In this document: positions 20,550 to 30,122 of the stretch, piece by piece
Numbering within the stretch: the first letter of the stretch is position 1
Layout of the letters: each line of letters opens with the position of its first letter
NCBI RefSeq assembly: GCF_904846675.1
Contig: NZ_CAJHBT010000017.1
Location: forward strand, 1 to 58,224
Direction of reading: 5' to 3'
Length of the DNA stretch: 58,224 nucleotides
Origin: Psychrobacter urativorans
Lineage (GTDB): Bacteria; Pseudomonadota; Gammaproteobacteria; Pseudomonadales; Moraxellaceae
Position numbers and translations under genes: made by a program
Notes under the pieces: model-generated
Told to the model about the DNA's origin: nothing
Databases searched by the model: none
The model's input: the letters and a program-made list of their open reading frames with translations, nothing else

Positions 20550-21167
20550 TTAAGCCTGAGCTTCGTCCAAGGCTTTATTAACACCTTTAACGATTTTATC
20601 TTGGCGGCGAATATCTTGCACCGTTAGATGCGGAACACCGACATACCAACCAGTCGCCGTAATTTGATGGTCAAGAATAAATTGTTTGACGGCAGGGTTT
20701 TTAATGCCAGGCCAGCCTTCAACGTTACCAAATAAGATATCCATTAATTCAGGAATCTTGGTCGCAAAGTCATTGATGTATGCATCCCAATCACCATCAT
20801 AAGCGGTGCAAAATAAGATTTTACTATCGTCCTCTATAAACACGATGCGTAAATCATGTAACGTACCAACGCGTGTCGCGCCTTTTAAGTTGCCTTTAGC
20901 AATATCTAAGGTCTTTTTCAGGCGCGCAGCTCCCCCTTCTTTAAGCGGTGCGATGACAGTTAACTCAGATATTTTACCGGATTTTAGCCCTTTTTCCCCG
21001 GCCGTCGTGACTGAGTGATCGTAGTCATCATCACCACCTTCTTTTATATTGGCCATTAATAGCTCAGCACGCAAAGTGAAGTCATCGAAAGATTCAGTAA
21101 TCTTAGCTTTTAAATCTTCAGTATTGTCGATAATGTACTCTTTATTGTTATTGTTTGACTTGCTCAT
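20550..21167 (-). CDS. Conserved hypothetical protein linked to DyP peroxidase
   Basis: A 205-residue soluble protein without a domain I can name. The segment VIAPLKEGGAARLKKTLDIAKG, then LHDLRIVFIEDDSKILFCTAYDGDWDAYINDFATKIPELMDILFGNVEGWPG, has the look of a ferredoxin-like dimeric alpha-beta barrel, the same fold as DyP itself. It is the first gene of a same-strand block with the DyP peroxidase (122-base gap) and the catalase-like gene. GGATAA lies upstream of the ATG. I infer a partner or accessory role in peroxide or lipid-peroxide handling. Confidence 0.65.
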   Translation of the reverse strand: MSKSNNNNKEYIIDNTEDLKAKITESFDDFTLRAELLMANIKEGGDDDYDHSVTTAGEKGLKSGKISELTVIAPLKEGGAARLKKTLDIAKGNLKGATRVGTLHDLRIVFIEDDSKILFCTAYDGDWDAYINDFATKIPELMDILFGNVEGWPGIKNPAVKQFILDHQITATGWYVGVPHLTVQDIRRQDKIVKGVNKALDEAQA

Positions 21168-21394
21168 GAGAGTTATCCTTATTATTTATATAGTAATCAA
21201 GATCATTATTAGTCATCAACAAGATATTCTGTTAATTTGGAATAATTTTTATACTTTGTTACTCTACCTAACTTTATTACCTCTGACGACCATATCAAAC
21301 CTAGCCAAGTTACTCGAAATATGGCAATTTACTCAAACAAAATGCTACAGATTTTAAACATTGGGTTGGAATAATGATCCCAATAGCAATACTC

Positions 21395-21835
21395 TTAACT
21401 TAATCCAGTACGAAATAAGGTACCTACAATCACAAAGCTGACTGATAAGAGTGTGATCAAAATAATATTTATCGAAAACGCATTAAGTGTATTAGCGGAC
21501 AAGGTTGGGATAACCCGAAAACGAGCATGGAGCGCGACCAGAATAGTAGCGAGTAACAGAGATAGTTTCAGGCTGATGAGGATACTTAGATCATTATCAA
21601 AGCTGAACCACGTGCTAATATCAGGCAACAAGTTGTGTGCCATCCAGAGTCCTGTGAGCACTTGCACAGCCAAAGCCGGCATGCCTACCCTTTCAAACTG
21701 CTGTTCAAACTGGAGCAGCATGTCGATATTACGTGTCGTTAGTACTTTAGGTAATATGGACAAGGATAAAACTAAGTGACCACCTGTCCAGATAGTGGCT
21801 CCTAATAAATGTGCGATTAGTATATAGTTAAACAT
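21395..21835 (-). CDS. CopD-like integral membrane protein
   Basis: A 146-residue protein with about four membrane helices (residues 1-25, 50-70, 85-105 and 120-142) and the pattern IAHLLGATIWTGGHLVLSLSILP. This resembles the copper-resistance-D / heme-copper membrane domain family. Conserved His residues at the ends of helices (AHLLG, GGHLV, VALHARF) could bind copper or heme. It is divergent from the hemerythrin gene 33 bases away, a pairing that suggests a shared metal or nitric-oxide / oxygen theme. Confidence 0.7.
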   Translation of the reverse strand: MFNYILIAHLLGATIWTGGHLVLSLSILPKVLTTRNIDMLLQFEQQFERVGMPALAVQVLTGLWMAHNLLPDISTWFSFDNDLSILISLKLSLLLATILVALHARFRVIPTLSANTLNAFSINIILITLLSVSFVIVGTLFRTGLS

Positions 21836-21868
21836 AACTTTGAATTCCGTAAAAAAAGGATATTACTT

Positions 21869-22348
21869 ATGAAACGTGCCAATCAATTACAGCCATTATC
21901 ACGCCAGCATCATCTTGGTCTACATATCGCTCGCCATGCTAAAGAGTGTTTTGATAATCCTCAAGAGATTGCTGAGCATTGGCAAGCGCTGTCCTCTTAT
22001 ATGAGTGATATGCGCAATCATTTTAAGGTTGAAGACAATCTTCTCGTTGACGGCTTGCACCCTTATCGATCCACGCAACCTGAAGTAGCTTCTGTACTTG
22101 ATAAACTAGATACCCAGCATAAGCTCTTGCATAAATTAACAGCAGACATTCAAGCTTCGACAGAAACTGAAGCGAGTTTGCCCACAGTTGCACAGGTCAG
22201 AGAGCTTGCCAACATGCTATATGATCATGTTCGTTTTGAGGAGCGTGAGCTGTTCCCTATCGCTGAACAATGCCTGACAGTAGAGCAACTCAATGCGATT
22301 TATAAAGCCAGTCCAGACGACATTAAGCACTTAGATGAGCAACGCTAA
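21869..22348 (+). CDS. Hemerythrin-like domain protein
   Basis: A 159-residue four-helix protein that should hold a non-heme di-iron site. The ligands are visible as SRQHHLGLHIARHAKE, MRNHFKVEDNLLV (H-x3-E), KLDTQHKLLHKLT and LYDHVRFEERELFP. Such proteins bind oxygen or nitric oxide or sense iron. AAAGGA lies upstream of the ATG. It is divergent from the CopD-like gene. Confidence 0.88.
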   Translation: MKRANQLQPLSRQHHLGLHIARHAKECFDNPQEIAEHWQALSSYMSDMRNHFKVEDNLLVDGLHPYRSTQPEVASVLDKLDTQHKLLHKLTADIQASTETEASLPTVAQVRELANMLYDHVRFEERELFPIAEQCLTVEQLNAIYKASPDDIKHLDEQR

Positions 22349-22532
22349 ATTAAGCCGTTAAGACAAGTTAAGGTGTTAAAAAATCGTTTTGCAGACACTT
22401 TTTTATGAGCGATGGATAGACATATTAACGCCAACTATCAAGGTTACCTTGACCATAATAACTTAATACTCCAATTTTTTAATAAAAACACTTGCAAAGT
22501 CTTAAAAACTTGCTAAAATGCATGACCTAAAT

Positions 22533-22609
<77 letters not shown>

Positions 22610-22618
22610 AATTTAGAA

Positions 22619-22648
22619 AGCCCCAGTTTGACGACTGGGGCTTTTTTT
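22619..22648 (+). terminator. Terminator after tRNA-Val
   Basis: AGCCCCAGT and ACTGGGGCT form a 9-bp stem followed by seven T, ten bases after the tRNA CCA end. Confidence 0.95.
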
Positions 22649-22849
22649 GCCTGTAAAATATGGGCTGTAGCGTAAATATGAGATTGATATTAATTAAAAA
22701 CCTCATACTTCTAACCGCAGCCAAACTGCATCAAAAAGTCCGTGTGCCTAAATTGTGCCCAAACTGTGCCTTCTCTCAATTTCACCTATCTCTCAAAGTA
22801 ACATTTCTGACCCCTACCCTAGCTTTCCTAAAGCTGCCTTAAAATTAAT

Positions 22850-23074
22850 TTACTTGTCTTTCTCTAACGACTCGTTGGGTACGTAAGTGAACAAATCACC
22901 AACTCCTACATCTAACGCCTCACAAATTTTATCCATGGTTTCAAAGTCTATTCTTGAAGTTTGTTCATTATAAATTTTGTGCATAGTCGACTTGCTAATA
23001 CCCGTCATTCTTATCAAATCTGCAACTTTCATTCTGCGCTCAGCCAGTAGCACTGGCAAATTACATAAAATCAT
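22850..23074 (-). CDS. XRE-family helix-turn-helix regulator
   Basis: A 74-residue Cro/CI-like repressor: LPVLLAERRMKVADLIRMTGISKSTMHKIYNEQTSRIDFETMDKICEALDVGVGDLFTYVP is a complete XRE domain. It is divergent from the excisionase and integrase genes, the usual layout for a lysogeny-type switch in an integrative element. A perfect palindrome at 23119-23132 lies between them. Confidence 0.88.
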   Translation of the reverse strand: MILCNLPVLLAERRMKVADLIRMTGISKSTMHKIYNEQTSRIDFETMDKICEALDVGVGDLFTYVPNESLEKDK

Positions 23075-23118
23075 AATAAAACCCTTTATCGACTAAAAAA
23101 GTACTTGCATACAACTAC

Positions 23119-23132
23119 CTTTACTAGTAAAG
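23119..23132. promoter_or_regulatory. Perfect palindrome in the XRE/excisionase divergent region
   Basis: CTTTACTAGTAAAG is a 14-bp perfect inverted repeat, flanked by AGTACTT and AAGTACT as a wider imperfect repeat. It lies 45 bases upstream of the XRE start and about 70 bases upstream of the excisionase start. It is a good candidate operator for the XRE protein. Confidence 0.6.
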
Positions 23133-23203
23133 TACTCCTATGGAATTACTAAATAATTCGATAGGATAATATAATAATTGAATTGAACCATAAGGAACTT
23201 ATT

Positions 23204-23419
23204 ATGTCACACACCTACCTGACAACCCAAGAGCTTTCTGAGCTTATCAAATACAACCCTCGTACTATCCGTAACGAGCTTAAGGATAGCGTACTCATTG
23301 AAGGTATTCATTATATACGTCCCTTTGGTGGACGTAAGATTTTATACGTTTGGGAAGAAATTGAAAAAGATATGCGCACCGGCGTTACCGGTAGTATCAA
23401 CGCCATGGCATTACAATAA
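23204..23419 (+). CDS. Excisionase-like / AlpA-type small DNA-binding protein
   Basis: A 71-residue protein with a MerR-like winged helix: MSHTYLTTQELSELIKYNPRTIRNELKD, then GIHYIRPFGGRKILYVWEEIEKDM. This is the form of recombination directionality factors next to integrases. I chose the ATG at 23204, preceded by AAGGAA, over one 21 bases upstream. The integrase gene starts eight bases after its stop. Confidence 0.8.
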   Translation: MSHTYLTTQELSELIKYNPRTIRNELKDSVLIEGIHYIRPFGGRKILYVWEEIEKDMRTGVTGSINAMALQ

Positions 23420-23427
23420 GGAGAATC

Positions 23428-24633
23428 ATGATGGCTAGCATTAGAACGCGTAAAGGTAGCAATATGCTATTCGTTGACTTTTACTATATGGGCAAACGCT
23501 GTCGGGAGACGACAAACCTGATAGACACCCCAGCAAATCGTAAAAAGCTTGAAAGTATTATTTTGAATATAGAAGCAAAAATCAGATTGGGCATTTTTAA
23601 TTATGCTGAATTCTTTCCTAAAAGTGATAAAGCAGCAGAAATGGTGGCGTTAAACGATCGTAAGGAATGTATTAATACGAATACGCCTTCTTTTAAACAG
23701 TTCGCAGCGCTGTGGTTCTCTGAAAAAGAAATTGAATGGCGCGATACCTACAAACGTAAAATACAGGAGATTATTGATATGTATTTACTTCCTAAGTTTG
23801 GGACTAAACCCATTCATATCATAAAAAAGACAGATGTATTAGCCTTCCGTTCATCGCTCGCCAAAGTAACGTACGGAAAAGCTAACAAACATCTGTCAGC
23901 GGCACGCATCAATTCAATAATGGTACCTTTGGGTATGATACTAAAAGAAGGAGCTAAACGCTATAAGTTTGATAATCCTTATGATGATATTAAGGCCCTA
24001 AAAGAGCCTAAGACTGATATTCAGCCGTTTACATTAGATGAGGTCTGGAAGTTTATCAATGGTGTGAGAGAGGATTATCGCAACTATTATTTAGTACGCT
24101 TCTTTACTGGTATGCGTACTAGTGAGATTGATGGCCTAACATGGGAAAACATTGACTTTAATCGTCGTGAAATAGTGATTAAGCAGGCTTTAGTTAAGGG
24201 CAAGGTTGTGCCGCCTAAGACACAAGAGTCTTATCGAGCTATTCAAATGTCTCCTTGGGTTTTTGATGCTTTAAAAGAGCAACAAGCAATAACTTACAAG
24301 CGTTCTGACTACGTATTTTGTTCGCATACTGGTGAACCATTAGATTATAACAATGTGAATAAGCGTGTTTGGCACCCTACCCTTAAGGTTCTATCATTGA
24401 AGAAGCGTAATGCTTATCAGAGCCGCCATACAGCAGCGACGCTATGGTTAGCTGCTGGTGAGAGTCCTGAATGGATTGCCAGTCAAATGGGGCACTCTAC
24501 GACTAAAATGCTGTTCAATACTTATAGCCGGTATGTTCCAAACATGACACGCCAGGATGGCAGTGCATTTGAGGCATTGATTAGTCGTAGTCAGACTAAT
24601 CAATTATCTACTGATAAGGAGACGTCACAATGA
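23428..24633 (+). CDS. Tyrosine recombinase / phage-type integrase
   Basis: A 401-residue site-specific recombinase. The catalytic residues are present: Arg in RFFTGMRTSEIDGLTW (about 229), His-x-x-Arg as YQSRHTAATLWLAAGE (about 330), GHSTTKM, and the nucleophile Tyr in FNTYSRY (about 366). An N-terminal Arm-type domain (RTRKGSNMLFVDFYYMGKRCRETT) and a SAM-like core-binding domain (about 85-170) precede it. AAGGAG lies upstream. It should integrate and excise the element that carries it, probably at the nearby tRNA-Val. Its stop overlaps the next start (ATGA). Confidence 0.94.
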   Translation: MMASIRTRKGSNMLFVDFYYMGKRCRETTNLIDTPANRKKLESIILNIEAKIRLGIFNYAEFFPKSDKAAEMVALNDRKECINTNTPSFKQFAALWFSEKEIEWRDTYKRKIQEIIDMYLLPKFGTKPIHIIKKTDVLAFRSSLAKVTYGKANKHLSAARINSIMVPLGMILKEGAKRYKFDNPYDDIKALKEPKTDIQPFTLDEVWKFINGVREDYRNYYLVRFFTGMRTSEIDGLTWENIDFNRREIVIKQALVKGKVVPPKTQESYRAIQMSPWVFDALKEQQAITYKRSDYVFCSHTGEPLDYNNVNKRVWHPTLKVLSLKKRNAYQSRHTAATLWLAAGESPEWIASQMGHSTTKMLFNTYSRYVPNMTRQDGSAFEALISRSQTNQLSTDKETSQ

Positions 24634-24920
24634 AAGTTATTGATTACGATAAGCTATTTGCTAAGTTTAAGCCCAGTGGTTACGTTAGTGAAGATGCCAA
24701 TATTATTGCCAACATCATCATTCGTGAACTTCTTATTCAAACAGGTGATGGCTTGGCTAGATTCTTAAATGTAGACACGTGCTTCAATAATCATATGGCG
24801 ATGCGGGTTTGGGTACAAAAGCACTTGGACGCGAGTCTTGGTTATGTGGTTGATGATATGTGCAATCAGCTAAAGATTGAACTATATGAACTACTGCCAC
24901 AGCTTGGCTATGGCTGCTGA
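24630..24920 (+). CDS. Hypothetical protein co-transcribed with the integrase
   Basis: A 96-residue protein of unknown family. It overlaps the integrase stop by four bases (ATGA), so it is translationally coupled. Helical pattern, no motifs. Likely an accessory gene of the integrative element. Confidence 0.65.
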   Translation: MKVIDYDKLFAKFKPSGYVSEDANIIANIIIRELLIQTGDGLARFLNVDTCFNNHMAMRVWVQKHLDASLGYVVDDMCNQLKIELYELLPQLGYGC

Positions 24921-24930
24921 GGGGGCCGTT

Positions 24931-25248
24931 ATGAGTGTGAAAATTCAGCCTAATATGACGCAGAACGCGCAAGATATAGAAATCTGCGAAGATTACTGGG
25001 CATACAATCATAATGATGATTATCTTGAGTATGTGCGAATACTTTGTCAGCAATACCAGATCAGCTCACACGTATTGTTTGAGACGATAGCTCAATGTTA
25101 TGCTTGTTTAGATGATGTTTGCTGTGAGTACTGTGAATGTTTTTGTCCGATTGAGGTGCCAGCAGATATTCCTTATATGCGTTCAAAAGAGAGTTGGTGT
25201 TGTGAGGTGTGTGAGAATGCTGTATGGCGAACACATAATAGTAAGTAA
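24931..25248 (+). CDS. Small cysteine-rich hypothetical protein
   Basis: A 105-residue protein with a Cys-rich C-terminal half: CYACLDDVCCEYCECFC, then WCCEVCENAVWRTH. The spacing could form one or two zinc sites. An in-frame TTG 54 bases upstream is less likely than this ATG. It ends the integrase operon, and a strong terminator follows. Confidence 0.65.
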   Translation: MSVKIQPNMTQNAQDIEICEDYWAYNHNDDYLEYVRILCQQYQISSHVLFETIAQCYACLDDVCCEYCECFCPIEVPADIPYMRSKESWCCEVCENAVWRTHNSK

Positions 25249-25267
25249 GAATTAAATTATTACTATG

Positions 25268-25299
25268 AACCAGACAGCTTAGTGTTGTCTGGTTTTTTT
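25268..25299 (+). terminator. Terminator of the integrase operon
   Basis: CCAGACA and TGTCTGG form the stem, followed by seven T. It separates the integrase operon from cas1. Confidence 0.92.
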
Positions 25300-25479
25300 G
25301 TATATTATTTCTATAATATAGTTATTATCATGATTCTAATTAACAATAGTGCAGGTAAAGTGTTATTTCCACGTCAGCAGTTGTCGCATAGAGTTGTTCA
25401 GGTATTGTATAGAAAACATAGTTTCTTTATAGTAAACCCATACCTGAAATATGGTTTTATTATAATAAGCGGAGCTGTA

Positions 25480-26475
25480 ATGACAAAACCTAGCAACCCT
25501 TATACCGCCAACATCTTTGATAGCGCTGACCTAAAAACTATTATGCACTCCAAGCGCGCCAATATCTATTATTTATCGCACTGCCGGGTAATGCAAAAAG
25601 ACGGTCGTATTCTCTATCTCACTGAAGAAGATAAAGCTAACCTTTTTTATAACATTCCGATTGCCAATACTACATCTATATTACTGGGAACAGGAACGTC
25701 CATTACCCAAGCGGCAATGCGGCTATTGTCACAAGCTGGAGTATTGGTTGGATTTTGTGGCGGTGGCGGCTCGCCGTTATTTATGGGCGCGGAACGTGAA
25801 ATCTTTATCGAATGGATGACGCCGCAAAGTGAATATCGCCCGACAGAATATATCCAAGGCTGGATGAGTTGGTGGTGGGATGATGATAAGCGCTTAGCAG
25901 CAGCGAAACGCTTACAACATGCACGACTGGCTTACTTACAAACTATTTGGAGTAAAGATAGCGACCTAAAACGTTGGGGCTTTGATAGTAGTATCGACGC
26001 AGTACAAGCGCTCATTAAAGAAAATATTCGTCAAATCAATCAGCAAATGGAGGTCATGCATCTATTGCAATTAGAGGCAAGACTAACCAAGCAGCTGTAT
26101 AAGCTGGCAGCAAAAAATACGGGTTATGATGGTTTTACTCGTGAACACGATGGCCTTGATAAAGCCAACGGCTTTCTCAATCATGGCAACTATTTGGCTT
26201 ACGGGCTTGGTGCAACGACCGCATGGACACTCGGTATTCCGCATGGCTTTGCGGTGATGCATGGTAAGACAAGGCGCGGTGCATTGGTGTTCGATATTGC
26301 CGATATTATCAAAGATGCGTTGGTGCTGCCATTAGCCTTTATTTGTGCGGCTGAAAATCTCAGTGAGCAGCAATTCCGGCAAGAGTGTCTCAATATGTTT
26401 ACTAAGCACAAGGCACTGGATTATCAGTTTGAAGTCATCAAGCAGCTGGCTATAACGACCAATTGGGAAGTATAA
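25480..26475 (+). CDS. cas1: Type I-F Cas1 integrase
   Basis: A 331-residue Cas1, the metal-dependent nuclease-integrase that inserts new spacers. The I-F form is recognised from SKRANIYYLSHCRVMQKDGRILYLTEE, IPIANTTSILLGTGTSITQAAMRLLSQAGVLVGFCGGGGSP and GWMSWWWDD. Metal-binding residues are expected at Glu in LQLEARLTKQLY (about 198), His in AVMHGKTRRG (about 261) and Asp in LVFDIADI (about 271-274). I start at the ATG at 25480, which has GGAG upstream and matches the family's N terminus. The frame is open for another 66 codons upstream, but that part looks non-coding. cas2-3 follows at once. Confidence 0.96.
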   Translation: MTKPSNPYTANIFDSADLKTIMHSKRANIYYLSHCRVMQKDGRILYLTEEDKANLFYNIPIANTTSILLGTGTSITQAAMRLLSQAGVLVGFCGGGGSPLFMGAEREIFIEWMTPQSEYRPTEYIQGWMSWWWDDDKRLAAAKRLQHARLAYLQTIWSKDSDLKRWGFDSSIDAVQALIKENIRQINQQMEVMHLLQLEARLTKQLYKLAAKNTGYDGFTREHDGLDKANGFLNHGNYLAYGLGATTAWTLGIPHGFAVMHGKTRRGALVFDIADIIKDALVLPLAFICAAENLSEQQFRQECLNMFTKHKALDYQFEVIKQLAITTNWEV

Positions 26476-29400
26476 ATGATTGTCACCTTTGTCTCGCAAT
26501 GTGAAAAAAAGTCGCTCAGTCGTACGCGGCGTATCCTAGATGCCTTTGCCAATCGTATCGGTAATAATGTCTGGCAGACTACCATCACTGAGGAAGGTTT
26601 AAAGACCGTTAAGCTACTGCTACGCAAATCAGCGACTAAGTCTACAGCGGTCAGCTGTCATCGTAATAAAACCCGCCAGCTGACGGAGCTGGTATGGATA
26701 GTGGGCAATAAGCGTAGATTTAATGAAGTTGGCATTGTGCCGGTGAACCGTACTAAAAGAAATATCCTGCATAGTGAATGGGAGAACGACTGGAGTTATG
26801 CCAGTAGTATTCAAGTTGTCGCGACCATTGCCGCCCTGCTGCATGACATTGGTAAATCCAGTATTGGCTTTCAAAACAAGCTCACCAAAGGCAGCAAGCT
26901 TGGCGACCCTTATCGTCATGAATGGATATCGCTTAAATTATTTGAGCTTATCATTAGTGACTGTACGACAGATGACGCATGGCTTAACCGCTTTATCACG
27001 ATTGATACGTGGCTCAAAAACCATGATATAGAAAAGTCATTGGCTGCCTCTAAGCCCGATGTAGTTCATATACATAAGATGCCGCCCCTCGCCCAATGGG
27101 TAGCATGGTTGATTGTCACTCATCATCGCCTGCCACCGGTTGAAAAAGTGTTTTATCCGTCTAAAACCATTCAACGCTTGCAGCTGCCTAGTAATACTAC
27201 AGATATCAAGCAGGACTTAAATCATTTTTATTCAAAACTTACGCCAATTGATTATTGGGTCAAAAACCCTAAGTCTTTGGATGAGATGACTAAAGCGCAA
27301 CTAAAAAAATTTTGGCAATTTGATGAGTTGGTGATTAACAGTCCTGTTTGGCAAAAAAACATCAAACGTTGGGCTAAAAAAGCATTGAATGACCCGGCAT
27401 TAATGGAGCTAAGCCAAAAATATGTAGCGACTAATCATGCCATCAGCGATCCTTTTTTACTGCATCTATCACGGCTTTGCTTGATGGTTGGTGACCACAA
27501 TTACTCCAGTCTTAAAGAAGACGACGCACGCTGTATGACCGTCAATAGTCAGTTTAAAAAGTTAGCCGCAAATACTGATCGGACAGCGAGCAAGCCTACT
27601 ATTAAACAATCACTAGAGGAGCATTTATTAGGAGTTGGTGCTTTTACCGCCCAGTTCTGCCGTGCGCTGCCTATTATCGCCAGTGAGATGCCTACCCTGC
27701 GCAATCATGACCCACTCGTCAAGCCTACTGGTATTGAACGTTTTAAGTGGCAAAATACAGCGTTTAAAATGACCTATGGTTTGCAAGAAACAACGCGTGA
27801 GCATGGATTTTTTGGCGTCAATATGGCATCGACGGGCGCGGGTAAAACCATTGGCAATGCGCGGATTATGTATGCTCTAGCTGACCCCAAAAAGGGCGCG
27901 CGCTTTACCATTGCGCTAGGTCTGCGTATTTTAACGTTACAAACGGGACTCAGTTTTCGTAAAAACCTAAAGTTAGAGGGCGATCAGTTGGCTATATTGG
28001 TCGGGGGCACTGCCAATAAAAAGCTGTTTGAGATGGCTGCCAATGGCCATACAGAAAACACCGATATTCTCGGTGAATACAGAAGGGACGACGAGCCGGA
28101 TAACGACGATGATACCTTTGGCAGTGAGTCCAGCGAGGACTTACTAGATGAGATGGTCGATAGTGACATTGACTATCAAGACTACGATGATTTGAATCTA
28201 GGCACTGTCATTGCCAGCCCTAAAGCCCGCGATTTAGTGTTTGCGCCAATTGTGACTTGTACCGTTGACCATATCATTCAAGCGAGCGAATGCAAACGTG
28301 GTGGCAAATACATTGCACCGATGCTACGGCTCCTCAGTAGTGACTTGATACTTGACGAACCAGATGACTTCGACCAAGCCGACTTGCCTGCCCTCACCCG
28401 CTTGATGCATCTTGCCGGACTGTTTGGCACGCGTGTACTGTTGTCGTCTGCGACCTTAACGCCGGACTTAGTAACCGGCTTGTTTGAGGCCTATATGGAA
28501 GGGCGCAAACTGTTTAATCACAGTCAAAACAAGCCAGCCCCTAACCTCGTCTGTGCGTGGTTCGATGAGCAGCCCAAAGCAATTATGTCGGAGCAATGCG
28601 GCACTATTGCTGACTTTAGTAAAACCCATCAACGATTTTGTGATAAACGTGCCAGCTACTTATCAAAGCAACCGGTTAGACGACAAGCAGAAATATTGCC
28701 ATTCTCAACCAGCTATAGCAAAGATAAAGAAGCAGATTTTTATAAATTATTGGCGCAAACGCTGACTGATGGTGCCATACGTTTGCATAGTGACCATCAT
28801 AATTATCAAAACCCTCATCACTCCCATAATATTCAGCCAAAATCTACTAAAGCGGCGCTCAATAAAGTAAAAGCCAATAAAACAGAAAAAAGTAAGGAAA
28901 AAATTGATAATGCTATAAAAGTCAGCATCGGACTAATCCGAGTTGCTAATATTAATAATATTAACGCCATCGCCATGCAATTATTCAAAGCAAATAATAT
29001 CACCATACCCGATGACACGGTATTGCATGTGGTCTGTTATCACGCCAAGCAGTTATTACTGCTGCGCAATGCGTTAGAAAATAAGCTTGATCGAATTTTA
29101 GATCGTAGCGACAGTAACGTTAGCATTTTTGAGCAGCCTGAAATCAAGCAAGCGCTAGTAAAAAATCCTGCCAACAATCATATTTTTATGGTGCTCGCGA
29201 CTCCAGTTGCCGAAGTCGGGCGTGACCATGATTATGATTGGGCAATCGTTGAACCGTCTTCTATGCGCTCAATCATTCAACTGGCTGGGCGCATTTGGCG
29301 GCATCGTCCGGATTTAGTTGCCACCACGCCCAACCTGTTATTACTACAATATAATATCCGCTATTTTAAAAACAATGGCAATCAGCCGGTCTTTACCCAC

Positions 29401-30066
29401 CCTGGGTTTGAGACCACCTTGTTTAAGCCAGCCAGCTATGACTTACACGAGCTGATGACAACAGAACAGTTGGCAAACGTGGATGCTAGACCACGCATCG
29501 TTACTTCTCATAGCGACACATCCAACAAGGCGTCTAATAAAACAGCCAATCAAAAGATAAACACCTTGAGCGACCTTGAACATCAAGTCATGCGCCATTT
29601 ATTAAATAATCCTAAACTGAACTACGTCAATGCTTATTGGGACAGTAAAGCCACTGCCAACCGCACCCATACCCATCTACAGCAAATCAGCCCATTCCGT
29701 GCGGGCATACCGCAGGACGACTGGCTTATCATACCGCGCATGGTCAACGATGACGAAGATATGGATATACCTACCCAAGGCTTTGACGCTTATTATGCCG
29801 AAGATATATTCGAAAAAGGACTCGCCAAATCAACTCCGCAGAATAAAACGCTGCAACCGTTGGCCTTTGATTTTACTAGTGCACAAGTTAAACCTTGGCT
29901 CACTACCTCGCTCAATGCTGAATTAAATAAATTAAAAATCGCTGAGCCTGATAAAAGTTTACGCTCACTTGCTATCACCTATTCGTCAGTATCCCTTGAT
30001 AGTATTAAGTCTAATAACAGTAACGGCTGGATGTTCAATGAGTTTTTTGGCTTTGTCCGTGAGTAG
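26476..30066 (+). CDS. cas3: Cas2-Cas3 fusion (type I-F helicase-nuclease)
   Basis: A 1196-residue fusion diagnostic of type I-F. Residues 1-95 are a Cas2 domain (MIVTFVSQCEKKSLSRTRRILDAFANRIG) that works with Cas1 in adaptation. An HD nuclease follows (ALLHDIGKSS, HD near 122; later H residues in THHRLPP). The superfamily 2 helicase has Walker A STGAGKT near 452, a DEPDDFD box near 628, SSATLT near 657 and AGRIWRHRP (motif VI) near 937. A Lys-rich linker lies near 790-815. Recruited by target-bound Csy complex, it degrades DNA. It begins four bases after the cas1 stop and ends before a bidirectional terminator. Confidence 0.97.
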   Translation: MIVTFVSQCEKKSLSRTRRILDAFANRIGNNVWQTTITEEGLKTVKLLLRKSATKSTAVSCHRNKTRQLTELVWIVGNKRRFNEVGIVPVNRTKRNILHSEWENDWSYASSIQVVATIAALLHDIGKSSIGFQNKLTKGSKLGDPYRHEWISLKLFELIISDCTTDDAWLNRFITIDTWLKNHDIEKSLAASKPDVVHIHKMPPLAQWVAWLIVTHHRLPPVEKVFYPSKTIQRLQLPSNTTDIKQDLNHFYSKLTPIDYWVKNPKSLDEMTKAQLKKFWQFDELVINSPVWQKNIKRWAKKALNDPALMELSQKYVATNHAISDPFLLHLSRLCLMVGDHNYSSLKEDDARCMTVNSQFKKLAANTDRTASKPTIKQSLEEHLLGVGAFTAQFCRALPIIASEMPTLRNHDPLVKPTGIERFKWQNTAFKMTYGLQETTREHGFFGVNMASTGAGKTIGNARIMYALADPKKGARFTIALGLRILTLQTGLSFRKNLKLEGDQLAILVGGTANKKLFEMAANGHTENTDILGEYRRDDEPDNDDDTFGSESSEDLLDEMVDSDIDYQDYDDLNLGTVIASPKARDLVFAPIVTCTVDHIIQASECKRGGKYIAPMLRLLSSDLILDEPDDFDQADLPALTRLMHLAGLFGTRVLLSSATLTPDLVTGLFEAYMEGRKLFNHSQNKPAPNLVCAWFDEQPKAIMSEQCGTIADFSKTHQRFCDKRASYLSKQPVRRQAEILPFSTSYSKDKEADFYKLLAQTLTDGAIRLHSDHHNYQNPHHSHNIQPKSTKAALNKVKANKTEKSKEKIDNAIKVSIGLIRVANINNINAIAMQLFKANNITIPDDTVLHVVCYHAKQLLLLRNALENKLDRILDRSDSNVSIFEQPEIKQALVKNPANNHIFMVLATPVAEVGRDHDYDWAIVEPSSMRSIIQLAGRIWRHRPDLVATTPNLLLLQYNIRYFKNNGNQPVFTHPGFETTLFKPASYDLHELMTTEQLANVDARPRIVTSHSDTSNKASNKTANQKINTLSDLEHQVMRHLLNNPKLNYVNAYWDSKATANRTHTHLQQISPFRAGIPQDDWLIIPRMVNDDEDMDIPTQGFDAYYAEDIFEKGLAKSTPQNKTLQPLAFDFTSAQVKPWLTTSLNAELNKLKIAEPDKSLRSLAITYSSVSLDSIKSNNSNGWMFNEFFGFVRE

Positions 30067-30088
30067 TTTATTCATAAATAGCAGGCAT

Positions 30089-30118
30089 AAAAAAGCACGG
30101 TATAAACCGTGTCTTTTT
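30089..30118. terminator. Bidirectional terminator between cas2-3 and the antisense mini-array
   Basis: CACGG-TATAAA-CCGTG hairpin with six A on its left and five T on its right. On the plus strand it ends the cas1-cas2-3 transcript. On the minus strand it provides a terminator with a six-T tail for the mini-array RNA. Confidence 0.88.
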
Positions 30119-30122
30119 ATTA

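Noticed and set aside
25320..25340. ATGATTCTAAT upstream of cas1 as another target of the mini-array pseudo-spacer
   Set aside because: The match needs an internal insertion after six bases and the flanking bases are not CC, so it is too weak.
25282..25479. Upstream extension of the cas1 frame (66 codons)
   Set aside because: It overlaps the terminator and has an AT-rich, hydrophobic translation. The ATG at 25480 has a ribosome site and fits Cas1.
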